From the NCBI GenBank assembly GCA_003640385.1, contig RCAB01000291.1:17224-81223 (forward strand): a DNA stretch of 64,000 bases, written 5' to 3'. Positions 52,301-64,000 of the stretch are shown here, piece by piece. A model generated the notes under the pieces. The model had not been told where the DNA came from. It did not search any database and worked only from the letters and a program-made list of their open reading frames with translations. Every line of letters starts with the position of its first letter. Position 1 is the first letter of the stretch. Source of the DNA: Setaria digitata (lineage: Eukaryota > Nematoda > Chromadorea > Rhabditida > Setariidae). Made by a program: the position numbers and the translations under genes.

Positions 52301-53576
52301 CAATTTAATTATTTTTAAATTAATTAACCAGTCTAATATCAAAATATTTCTGTATATAAAACAAGGTAGCTAGTAATAATAAAGAATAGTTTTTTCCTAA
52401 GCGCAACAAAATGACAAATCTCAGATCAGAACAATTCATTTTCATAAATGCATATTACCACTTGTTTTATTCCTCTGATTTTTTTCATTAATCAATTTTT
52501 TTTCTGATTAAGATCCATAAGTAAGATATACGAGCAAAGAAGTGTGTTCTAGGTTAATTCACACATTCATCTATAGTTTTTAAAGCGTTTCATGTGGAAA
52601 TCAATGCATGAACAAGCAGGTTGCAGTTTATTCGTGTCATATGTAAGCACACTTTGTATTTCTTTATTTTACATGTTTTTGCTTTCCTTTTGTGTATCTT
52701 TTATCTGTTTGCACAAAAATATTTATTATTTTGTCATATTGTCTGATGAAATTTCAGTTCGGCTCAGTCATTCACGTCAAAAATACGTAACCGTTTGCTT
52801 ACTGTATTATGGCACAATCTCCCGCATTTGACGAATTCACTGGTGCCAAGAACCAAATTTCAGACAATGAAAAGCAAGTTTCATTTCAATCTGTTTGTTT
52901 CATCTTATTTCACTATAAAAAAAAAAAAAAAGAATTAATGTAATCTTCTTGTTGAAAAACAAGAAAAAAAGAATAATAAATAAGGCAGAGGCCTTTGAAA
53001 AAAGAAAACTTTTGTTAGTAATGCTATTATTCTCAGTCCTTTTTTGTCCATGGAACAACGGAAAGAAAAGCCTTGAATAATTTAATATAGAAATTCTTGA
53101 ATTTGAAAAAAAAAAAAACGCGGAAGAAGATTCGAAAAAATTATCTGTTGTTATTTTACAACTTCATTCATGCAACAGCAAAATAGTATTTATTTTACTA
53201 AAATTGAAGAATGAATTCTTTTTCGGTAGAAGTTTGCTACACCTAGGTGTAAAGGAAAAGAAATAATTTAGCAACTGAGTTTTGGAATTACATGATCCAA
53301 GGTGTCGTACATTTTTTGAGCAAGTAAGTATTTTCAAAATTATGAAAACTAAGCACTTCTATTTTTTTTTTTTTTTGGAACAAAGTCAACTGTTGAGGCC
53401 GAGAAATCCTACATCTGTGTAAGGGTATACGTATAAATATAAATATCAAAGAAAATTTGGAAGAAGACCAAACCTTTGTTGGATAGCGAAGCAGTTGAAT
53501 GTAGCAAACAAGAGGACGTTTTACAAATAAAAATTCCTGCTAAATCATACGGGTGACCGAACGACGAGTTATTTAG

Positions 53577-56500
53577 GACGTGGGAACGACGTCGAGACGA
53601 TATTGTCGTTGTTACAATATGGCTGATAATGCTCAGTTATGCACTTGCTTCAAATATTCTCATTTTAATTGGGATCGCACGCAATAATTCTATGCGATGC
53701 TCAACGAGGTACTTTTTGGCACTGTTACTGCCCATATCTGCCAGTTTTGCGACACTTTACTACTTCATTTCTAGTGGTTATTAATACCCGCTAAGTTACT
53801 AAAGAGTAGCATTCCACATGAATAACTTTAACGATAGTTATATAATGTAGACTTTTTTTTATGATGTCCACTTTAATCAATACGTTTTAATGAATTCCAG
53901 ACATATTCTGAGCATTTGTCGCTGTTAATGATTGCATAAGACTTTCATTTACAATGTTTCTGGATAATAAACTTGATAACCTAAAGTGTCTGAGGCTCTT
54001 TTCTTAACTAATTTTCATTAATTTATTTTGAGAAGTTCATTTTAATGCTACATGACAAAGAAAGATATGTCTGTTATGTTCTCTGTAGAAAATTATTATA
54101 TTCATTACCAGAATTCCCTTAGTCTTTCAGTTCAATCCACCAGCTGGAATGAGCTTTTTGCCCTGATGGTAGTAGTAGAGTAGTTGTCCAAAAAGCGATA
54201 TGATCTACTTTAATGAGTTTTACCAACTAACGGATCCAGGGGTTCCTTTGGTATCCAAAAAAATATGACTTGAATGTTTAAATTTCGAGCTTTCCTGTGC
54301 GAAGTTGCTTCCAGTGGTATAAAGGAAGTGACTGCATATATGATTTTTGAGATGATGGAGTCATAAAATTAAAAGGTCACGATCTTTCTTTCGGTCCAAA
54401 ATTCTTTCTTTTTTCACGTAGGTTCTAGACTGCTTTTTTCAAAGTTACGAGCTATTACCTAGACAAGTATATGATCACATTCCTGTTAGACAGTCATAAA
54501 AGCAGCTATTCAAAAAGAGAAATATAGAATCTAGACTTTTAAACCGTCATAGCTAAAGGAATGTCTTTTTTTACTGGATATTAAAAGAAATAGCATCATT
54601 TAATACTCAGCCTTTAGCGGTTTGTGTTTATCCAAATAGGATCGACTAGGCCAATTAATGCCACTATTCAGGACTTGAATTCAATCTTTCGAAGCAAACT
54701 GAATGTTGATAATTATTTATTACTGATCAGATTTATCTGATATTAACCGGAATAGGCTATCTGATAAACTACAAGTCAGATATCTTTTTTTCGGAGGACA
54801 CGTTATCTACAGTTTCTCCTTTGTCACTCAACTAAGTTGATTTATAAGTAATTTTTGCCACTTACTTTTGATAACAGAATGCATCGCTCATCATTTCAGA
54901 AAAACTGAATTTTCATTACTAAACCATTAATCTTATATTTCCAAATAATTTTAAGAAACTGAAATTCCCTCTTGTGCTACCCTTGGACTACATTTCTGTT
55001 CCATTACTGAAAGTAGACTACTCAAGTCTATGTATGCTCCCAAATGTCAAGTAAACGGTCAAAAATTCGTTGAGCAGCTTGTATTTCTTGCCATCCTTCA
55101 AGCATAAGGAGTGGAAGACCTCTTAAGAATTTTAAATTAAGTCAACTTAAATAAAATGGCGCTTTGTAATCAAAGAGTGAAGCAATCAGTGTAAGGGGGA
55201 TTGGTAAATCATCTAAAAATATCCGTGTCCAGAAGAATGTTTCCAGAAGATCAAATGGGACAAATCTTGGACGGATCAGAATGATTCTTTGAACTGTAAT
55301 TCTCAAGACTTTCTCCTATTTTGCTCGATATAGATGGTGCTTTTCTTCGACCAATATCAATAAAACCCTTCGATGTGTTTGTTATCACGACCAAAGCAAA
55401 TTAGAAATTTGAGACGAGCGTGCAAGATGAAGCGGGTGAAGTTTCGCACTGCAGTAGGTGAGAAAATGTAGGAAATTAAATTGCCACAAACGAAAAATTC
55501 AAGTAGAGAAAAAAGCAATTTGCCGGTTCGAATGGTTGTACTCGAAGGATTTAGAACAGCGAAAGATGCAGAATAGAGAAGTAGGGATGGCAACGCAGAG
55601 AAGTTACTTTCTTAAAAGCTGTTTAAACGGATGAAGGAAGGTTGGATTGATAGCTATTTTAAACATTAAAAGTATCAGGTAGAAATGTTATTCCGTCAGT
55701 AACTGACTGTAAAGCATATAGAAGTAGACCTTTCTCAAGAAATTGGTTCCAGCCACAAACAGTAGAAGATTTAAATAAAGGCAAAAGAAGAAAAAGCAAA
55801 TGATCTTCTAAAGCGGTGACCTGAAAGAATAGGTTTAACCTGCAGATATTACTGAAAGCTTAGCCAATGCTCAGAGACTACTGGAACAATTTTCTGGTTG
55901 AAATATTGATATTGAAAATCTGGTCATGTTATACTTCATCTCTTCCTCATGTATATCTGTAAATTTTTTCTATTCTCAAACTAGAGCTTAAGAGACTTCT
56001 AGAATGAATAATGATTGTACTACAAATATACCATCTTATCCGTAATTAATTACAACTAAAGGAGAGTATCATTCCTTGCTGCATGCAGTATTTTTTACAT
56101 TGTTGACAATCCTGGCATAAGTTTTGCAATGGGAATGGTTAGTGAATCATTTTAGACACTAGCCTCTCAAATTCTGACATGATGATATTGTTTATAAGCA
56201 TTACAGTACTTTCGATTAATTTGGATGTTGCAGTAGTTTACGAAAAGCCAGAAAGTTACCTGTTACTGTCAGACATCCATGAAGTAGTATTTTCTTAACT
56301 TCCGAGTTAATTTTCCTTAATGAACGCTAATTAATAGTGTAATGTTAAATGCATGAAAAACAACCAGCTATTATGGATTTATTGATTGACAAAACAGTGT
56401 GCTGTGGTATTTTGTCAATTTATACTATCGTTATTGTGAGTGATTTAAAAGATTTTGCAAATTGCCAGTGAATCAATCACTCAGTGCATAAGCTATATTT

Positions 56501-59500
56501 TTCTTACCATAAATTCTGGAAAAATAGTGTAATGGCAAGAACTGGTACCTTACATTGAATTTATTTAAGAGAAATGTAACACAAGTTGGTTGCACAAGGC
56601 ACTTATGATGCATGCTAATAACTCCTAGCTTCTAAAAAGTTTTTTTTTTCAGTAAGGATTATTCATATATGCTTCAGTTATCACTTATTTTGGTAGCGTT
56701 GCAATTGTAAAAAACGATTTATGATGATTTTCAGATGCATTGTTGCAAGTTTTTTTTGCAATTCTTTTTTTGTTTCAATCACTTGAAGATAATTTCTCTT
56801 TGTACCAGTGATCAATCAAAGGGTATCCATCAAAACTTATGATAGGTCCGTGGTTTGCATTAAAGACAATGAAAGAAGAGGACAGAAAGCTTAAGATTAC
56901 TGAATGGGTAAGGAAACACTTTGTGTGAAGCTAAATTTCTCTGTCCTCTGTGAACTATTTTTAAACTTCTTAAAAGGAATTTACTTTGCATTATTGCAAA
57001 GAGAGAATCATTGAAAAGCGAGAGACACTTCATTTTTAAATACATCTCTCTTATAAATTAATTTATTTGCACTACGTCATGCATCTCTGCGAAGGAGAAA
57101 AGATAGGGAGAGAAAACATCAGTCAAGATATCAGTTAAAAATCCCTGAAATCTCCTGAAGATATTCATGAAATATATCTTGACATCGTTTAGGTTTAAAG
57201 CAATTCACTGCTTTTACAAAAGACGAGAAATATTCACAATAGTCGAAATTCTCTCATTTAAATTTTTATTACTTACGATTATAGCTTTATTGAGTTTAAT
57301 CTTACGAACGATCTGATATGGCTTTCAAAAAATATTTACAATTGTTCAAATAATTTTGAATATATCTACACGCAATACAAAAATATAAAATCTTTGGTCT
57401 TAAGAGTGCTGTCTTCAAAATATAAGAAAACACGGTTAGATCCTAGACAAAATTCTTTTTCAAGTTCACCAATTTGATTCTTGAATAATTTGTTTCTTTT
57501 TGGCAATTTTTAAAAATTTTTCCGCATGCTAGTGTGATTATTACCCTATAAGTAAATGTATGATTTCAGCTACTGGTTTATAACATCACTGGCTACCTGT
57601 GATATAATAATGGTGGTTATCAGTTTAACTCATCTTGTGCCTGCAACGGCCTTTCATAGTGCCTTCCTAGACTTCCATTCGGTCCGCAATGTACTTATGA
57701 TATTCTTCTATGATTTATTTTGGTATACAGCTGTTTTGCAATTAGGACTTATGGCTTGTAACAGGTTTGCCATTCTGTTAACACTTTTTAATCCAAAAAA
57801 AAAATTTTTTTTTGAAATTCAGATTCGTTTGAGAAAAAATTACGGTGTTTAGTTTATATTTTCTGTTAAATTTAATTGAACAGATTTTCTTGAGTGAAAA
57901 CACTTATCCCAAAATCAGTTCATTTCCCACCAATAATTTTCCTGAACCAAGTGGAAATAAAAAAATACTCCAGGAGCAACTTGCAGATTCGTTAGTATAG
58001 TTTATCCAATGGAATATAAATGGCTATTTTCACCGCGAAAAGCACTGCTTTCAATATTATTTGGTTATGCACTAGGCTTTGCCGTATCCTTGCCAACATT
58101 GTTCCCATGTTGTCATACATTATGGAACTCCGATTACTACATCACTGTTTACGATCCCATGGATACCTGGTACCACTTGGTTTATTGAATCGTAGTGTTT
58201 AGTTCTGTGAATATTACTGTTATTAAATTGGATTAGAAGTGAACATAATGAATTACGATACATAATACATTCAGTGAACGTGGTAGTATGTCAGGTACAC
58301 GCAAGCCATCAGTAAATAAGATCTTGAAATGTCAGTATGGTGGTTACATCCAGTAGTTTGTATAAGAATAGTCATGGACGTATCAACGATGAAATTGATA
58401 ATAAGGAAATAATAATGATTCAAGTGATAAAAGGAACTGGTCGGAAAGAAAATTTTGCGAGAACTACGTTACAGGAGAGAGCACGGAACAGTTTTTTTTT
58501 TCAATATCATAATTTTTTAAGGAATCGTTTTCCTGAAAGGCATGCCTATTTCAGATGAACGAATGTTTCTGTGAATGATGATTGTAAGGAAAAATAAGGC
58601 TATTCCTGGACTTCTATCTAATCAAATTACTTTCATAATCTATAGTCTACTTGATTGATCCTAACTGTAAACTTTTATTGATTTGCAAAAAAGAATAAAA
58701 GTTAGTGATTATAGAATGCTGTTAGATTGGAGGCTAACTCAAGATATAACTGCGCGAAACATGATTTTGCCTGTGTTCCTCTTACTTAATCTATGAACAT
58801 AACTTTTTCTTGAAATCTTTATCTCAGTTCAACTATTACAAAAAATAGAAGAAAAAAAATACTCTAACGGGCAATTGAAACAAATTCAAGAAAAACGATT
58901 TTATACTGCACCAGTTAAAATAAGTGTGAAATAAAACAAGGCTACCGTATTAAATGAGTAATATTAAAGTGTCGAATTAAAAATTAGTGCAAAATAGATA
59001 AGAGTGATAAGATGAAAAGTGTAAATACATTAGCTTAGTTGAGAGAAAACCGGGATTATACGTTTGTAAGTATTAATGTATGAAACGGAACTACTACCAG
59101 TGACTGTAATAAAATGACTTCAGCACTTCAAATAAAATAAGCAAAACTTTAAACGTGATGATGACTGTAATAAAAACTGACTCCCTTTTTTTAAATTGAA
59201 AACTTTTCAACTAAAATATTCACTCACTATTTATAATATTTAGTACATACCGCTATTCACATTAATTAAGATTTGTGATACTGAAGTGATTGTGGATATA
59301 TTTCATGCAGTGCGAAAATATTTTTGCACTGCAAGTGACTGTTTCTAGCGTACTCCCATAGGTGTGCCTCTTCCACGTACAAACCTGTCATTTTTCGGAG
59401 CTTTTTCGAAGCAGTAGGTTCCACCAATTTCAGAACAACGCTAGATTTTAAATTAGACCGAATACAGTATGATATGACTCATTATCAACAGATACAAGCA

Positions 59501-61236
59501 CACGGATATTTTAGGACATCATTCATACCTTTTTCTCTTACTTTAATTCCTCAAGTTTTAAAATGTATGACATGGGAAGTACCGCACAGTGAGGCAAGTA
59601 TTTTCTCGTTCATTTTCTTCCAAAGGCTAAAGGAATCAAACGAAGAAAGAGAAGAAAAACTGTCATGCTTGCAAACCTAATCAAGTCTTTAATGATTTAT
59701 GATGTAGCTATGGTATGTGGGACGGTTGGTCTTATTACATACTGCAAATGAATTAATAAGTCAATAAGGCCAGCTTTCTTAGTACGTAGTAATCTAAGTC
59801 TTTAAACCCTAACAGTAGAGAGAGAGGGAGAAAGAGAAATTTCGGTTTGATAGATATTTTTTGAACTGGAAAGGACCAACATTGTCATACGATTAATCAA
59901 ATTTTAGAAGTAAATCTTGTATTCTGGAGGTTATTTCTCGATTTTTTTTCAACTTAAAGATACATTATTTTTAGGTACAAATATATTGATGTAGGTGTCA
60001 ACAGTCTATCCCTATTAGTCATGATTGTTTCTTACGCAGTAATCATCTATAAAGTACGGGAAAGCAGCCAAGCTATGGCCAAACACCAGTTAATGGTAAA
60101 AAATACCGTTAGTCTTTTCAATTGGTTCATTATTATTCAAAAAAGAAAACAAAGACAAGGACGAAGTTGGCTGCACGTGAAACACACTGAACGGAAATTT
60201 ATCATAAGTCAAAAATAAATGTTCTATTTTTTGATTTTAAACAGTTAAAAAAAAATTTTTTTGCAATAATAAACATTTAATAATTTTAATAATAAGGAAG
60301 TTTTAGACCATTTTTAGAAATTTTGAACTTTGAATTAAGATTTTTAAATTTGTAGAAATTATTCCTGATTCGTCTTTTATTTACAGATAGCTGAAAGTCG
60401 CCTAGAAAATGGTATTAATTCATGCGTGAGAACAAGCAGTTTTAGGTCAACACGTGGACAAATTAGTAAAAAGGAAATGCGACTTTTCATACAAGTAAGC
60501 AAATTAAAGTTTGCTTTTGAATTTTGGAGCTTTTTTTTTTTCTAGTTGTCTCATTACTTCATGGTTATTATTTCTAAGCTCTGGATGTCTTTCAACAAAA
60601 ATTTTAGTTTTTTTTGGTTTCATTGGTCTTTCTATTGACCTGGACAACATGGCAATGGCTTCCACATATATCTGAATCCAAGTGGGCCTATTTTGTCATG
60701 ACTTCGTTATTTTTTATAAATAACTCTATCAATCCAACAGTATATCTTCTCTTCAATACTCAGGTTTTCTCAAATCTTACTAAATATATCTGCAGAAAAA
60801 GAAAAATTATATTTAGAAACGAATAATTACAATCAAACTAAATATAATCAAAGTTCACGTGAATATTTATTTGCAGTTGCGGCATGAAATAGGTCGTTTG
60901 TTATGTAATTCAAACGGAAAAAGAGTTCCACCAACACATCGTGGATGCATATTATCTTCTAGTAAACTATTCAAATATACGAACAACAACCAGTTAACAG
61001 GAAACAGTGGCAGTAGCAGTCAACATGATGGTCATTATGATGCTTCAGCAACACCTAGTGGACATGATATGCTTACAATCAGAACATTCGATACCAATAA
61101 TGCTGGTGATACAAATCAAGTTGTAGCAAATTCACCTGCAACTGCAGCTACCGTAACAATGCCAAGTAGTGCTCTCATTACGGGTAGTAATGATGCCACA
61201 AACGTAGCAGTTGCAACAACATCAAATGTTTGCTGA
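53577..61236 (+). CDS. Seven-transmembrane G protein-coupled receptor, rhodopsin/Srx-like (N-terminal exon not found)
   Basis: Seven exons join in phase: 53577-53708, 57570-57764, 57987-58169, 59975-60095, 60387-60494, 60608-60763 and 60877-61236, giving 417 residues from just before TM1 to the stop. TM1 reads IWLIMLSYALASNILILIGI, TM2 follows as FITSLATCDIIMVVISL, and TM3 ends in MACNRFVSIVYP, where NRF replaces DRY. TM4 contains ILFGYALGFAVSLPTLFPCC. TM5 is YKYIDVGVNSLSLLVMIVSY. TM6 is FFLVSLVFLLTWTTW. TM7 ends NNSINPTVYLLFN, with NPxxY intact, then helix-8-like LRHEIGRLLC. The cytoplasmic tail is rich in Thr, Asn, Ala and Ser. The first intron is about 3.9 kb. The family resembles nematode Srx-type orphan receptors; the ligand cannot be told. 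The start codon and extracellular N terminus must lie upstream, since the first exon begins in mid-codon. Confidence 0.88.
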
Positions 61237-64000
61237 TAATGATGTCACCATTATAGCTAAAAATGATACTTGTGATGTGTAGATTGTTAAATTAAATTAT
61301 TTAGTCTAAATTTCGTTCAGTTGTTCTGCTTATTTTATGTTTTTAAAAGCGCTTTTAGACTTCGTTTTTAGCGCTTTCTGCCTATCAAAATCATTTTAAT
61401 TAGCTAAGATTTATCCGTTGCGTAATCCTTCAGAAAAAGCGTATAAATATTTTATAGATCTTCAGTGACAGGAGTGACCAATACGCTCCATCATATCGAC
61501 TGTATGCAGTAAATATCTCATTACAAAATTTGAATTCTTTTTTGAAAGTTTACCAGGAATAAAAACATGCGAAAAAGTTTGTTTACTTCCACTACCTACT
61601 TCTGGTTAGCTGTTATATACAGAGTACTGACACTTTATTCAAAACAAATTAGAAATTTTGGAGAAAAAAAATTATTGTTTCTTTCAGAACGTCGTTGAAG
61701 ATGTTATGAAAGTGCTTCTAAAATCTTTTAAATATGCGGATGGATAAAAAAATTTTAATGATGTTTTCACCATCCAAAAACATTTTAGGTAATATGTTAT
61801 AATAAATTGTTGATTTTTGAAATCCCTTCAGTTTGACGGGTAATTGCCTTCATTTTCTAAATAACATAAATACGTTTTCTGTTATAGATCTCCTTCGTTT
61901 TATTTGATATTACTACAAAAATTATGATTTGTATCATCCTTGATTCAGTTTGTCCTTTAGTTGATTATATTAAGGAAAAGCAGGTAAAAATCTTACATAA
62001 ATGGCCTTTTTTGTAAACAGCCAGTTAATATGTATTTTTTAGCATTACGAACAATTTCATTCCTTTATGTTTTGTTAAAATATTCATTAATTCAAATTTG
62101 GAAAATTCTTGAGGAAATCCAACTATAAGTGAATCAAAACTGTAGGCACCAAATAAAATGAATTGAATTCCGCAATTTTTGGCTTTCGAAACCGTTTGGT
62201 AATCAGCAGAGCAAGCTGTGATATTGATACATGGTCTAATATATCATTTGATTATTAATACTTTTGATAACATACCATATCATTTATCACTAAAAGAGAA
62301 CCATAAAGTGGAAAATCACTTACTTTATTAATGCCACATGGCTTGCTTAAGTAATTTGTTCATTCTTATCACCACATCGGCTAATAGTTCAGACCTGTGA
62401 TTGGATTTTGGTGTTTTGCTTGTGCTCTCAGATGTCGAAAAAGATTTGAAAGATTTGCTCTTGTCTCAATTTTTTTCCAATTATTTTATTTTTAATTGAT
62501 CTATAAATAGTAATTTTTAATCCATTTAATGCATCATGAGAAGAAAATTTCCTGCTTTTTAATACCAGAGTGATCGCTTAGGTTCTATACCTACAACTTT
62601 TCTCATGATATTAGTGCGTAAACTGACTAAATATTTACAAACCTTGTTTTAAAGTTGAAAGATCGATCTATTCCAAAGTATATCTTTCATTTGAAATTAT
62701 CCTTTTCATAACTTTTATTTATTGTCGTTAAGTGGTTCCTTATAGCTTGTACTCAAACCTATTTTTTCTTTTTCTTTTTCTTTTTTTTTTTTTTGTTTGG
62801 AAAAATCATTATTTAAGACTATAAAACCTTACATTTACTTTCTTTTTTGCATTGTAAAAGTGGTTTGAGTTTGAAATCAAGTTCTGACAAAGATAATAAT
62901 TTTAAGCGGCTGATAAGCCCCTGGTAAGCATTTTAGAATTTCTTTCGTGAAACATAGCTTCACATTAATAATGTCCATAGCAAGTACCATATTTTCTGAC
63001 AGTAGTTATTGTCGTGGAGACGACTGACTGCTTATCGGTTTCATATTTCGAACTTACTCATTGCCTTACAAAACTTTCCTCGTGAAATTCAACAAAACTT
63101 TTCAATAATTCCGTCGTTCCGTTGTACTTTTTTCCACTTACTTTTATTATGCTAAATTCTGTTATATTCAGTTTTAATGTCCTATTATTCTATTAGACTA
63201 AAATGTCTGTATAGGTATCGGTAGTTCTCAGGAAAACTTTACTTAGTTCACTCGGCGCTCAAAGAAATTTCATGGTTTTTAATATAATTACATATGTCAG
63301 CAATGATTTAATGGTATCAAAGAAATTAGTACAAAAATATTTAAAAGAGTTATCTCGCATTTCAGATCAAACTAATGGAATAGAATAGCAGCCTAACAAC
63401 TTCTTCTTCATCAATATCTTAAATAGTTTTACGACTATGTAAGACTCGCTTCCCATTTTTTTTTTTTAATATTGGATGATAATTATCAATAAAACCCGCC
63501 AGGGAAATCTGTCAAGACTGTTGACGGAGAAAGGCCAATATTTAAGAAATGAAACGTAGACAGTAAGGGTTGATTGCAATGATTTATTTTTTTCCCAACG
63601 ATTATGGTTCATCCTCACNGATTTATTTTTTTCCCAACGATTATGGTTCATCCTCACGAACCTCAGGAATGGGAACTTATTGCTTGATTGGCTTCCCTTC
63701 AAAAACCTTTCTTGACCGCTAAATTATGCATTCCTTGTCTCAGTATCTGCTAACCAGAAACTTTTCTTGACACTGAAAGCTAAGAATCATCCGACAACTA
63801 ATTCAAAATCTTCGGATATTCCTGATGTTCCGAAATATGTTGTAATAGCGACCTCGACCCATGCCGACTTTCTCGCTCCACCAACACTCATACGACTTTT
63901 TCTCTAAAGACTATGCTCGCTATTATTACATGACACGTGTACGGCCTCGACCACGTATGCTCTACGTGACCTGACGTACTCATGATTACTGCGCAATCTG
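61237..64000. other. 3' UTR and non-coding AT-rich flank
   Basis: AATAAA near 61558 is a candidate poly-A signal for the receptor gene. No open frame of interest follows. An ambiguous base flanked by a duplication lies at 63581-63657. The last 160 bases are visibly richer in G and C, with repeated GTCGAGG/CGACC-type motifs, but no feature was recognised. Confidence 0.5.
63581..63657. repeat. Exact 38-bp duplication around a single N (assembly join)
   Basis: The 38 bases at 63581-63618 are repeated exactly at 63620-63657, with one N between them at 63619. This is the signature of two contig ends that overlap but were not merged. Confidence 0.9.

Larger units (their letters stand above)
37591..53576. 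other. 16-kb gene-poor stretch
   Basis: It begins with the 3' UTR of the PLD-like gene. The remainder is very AT-rich and broken by stops in all frames. Features seen are long poly-A tracts (38188-38207, 42164-42191, 42374-42399), a pair of 27-bp direct repeats at 42871 and 42985, and a 22-bp palindrome at 49313. One 103-codon open frame (40822-41133 +) is unassigned. The unseen N-terminal exon and promoter of the 7TM receptor gene may lie at its right end. Confidence 0.5.

Noticed and set aside
52592..52831. Hydrophobic 79-codon plus-strand frame upstream of the 7TM receptor
   Set aside because: Considered as an N-terminal exon, but its composition follows T-rich DNA and it does not give a clear in-phase donor to the TM1 exon.
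55357..55593. 78-codon minus-strand frame inside the receptor's long intron
   Set aside because: No domain or splice partners; treated as chance.
58170..58202. Extending the TM4 exon to the donor at 58180
   Set aside because: That donor leaves the next exon in a frame with an early stop; the donor at 58170 gives DTWYKYIDVGVNS in phase.

Overview
The window looks like nuclear DNA of a nematode, most likely a parasitic clade III (filarial/spirurid-type) worm. It is strongly AT-rich, its genes are cut into many short exons by AT-rich introns with TTTCAG-type acceptors, several first exons sit a few bases behind a good acceptor as expected for spliced-leader trans-splicing, and the proteins are animal families (ATM kinase, NHE-type Na+/H+ exchanger, WDR54, PLD3/4, 7TM receptor). 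The species is inferred from style, not proven. I joined exons by hand by checking reading phase and canonical splice sites. No tRNA, rRNA, CRISPR array or recognisable transposon was seen.

Layout. 1-3308 (+): the C-terminal 498 residues of an ATM kinase, including the end of FAT, the whole kinase domain and the FATC tail; the 5' part lies outside the window. 3309-10757: non-coding or unassigned. 10758-12696 (-): the 3' end of a multi-pass membrane protein gene I cannot name; its tail has an NPAY motif. 15231-18001 (-): a complete WDR54 homologue, 11 exons, 360 aa. 19605-25950 (-): a complete SLC9/NHX Na+/H+ exchanger, 22 exons, 790 aa. 25951-34056: about 8 kb without a secure gene, but with a candidate two-exon small secreted protein at 32380-32702. 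34089-37590 (+): a complete PLD3/PLD4-like type II membrane phospholipase D-family protein, 11 exons, 498 aa, with both HKD motifs intact. 37591-53576: a 16-kb gene desert with poly-A tracts and small repeats. 53577-61236 (+): a seven-transmembrane receptor, 7 exons and 417 aa from TM1 to the stop; the N-terminal exon was not found. 61237-64000: non-coding, with a single N flanked by an exact 38-bp duplication that looks like an assembly join.

The genes do not form one pathway. The unnamed gene, the WDR54 homologue and the exchanger lie on the same strand in a row, but the gaps (1.6 kb and about 2.5 kb or more) are wider than most nematode operon spacers. Known family roles are DNA-damage signalling (ATM), Na+/H+ exchange at membranes (NHX), a WD40 scaffold (WDR54), endolysosomal nucleic-acid or lipid processing (PLD3/4) and cell-surface signalling (7TM receptor).
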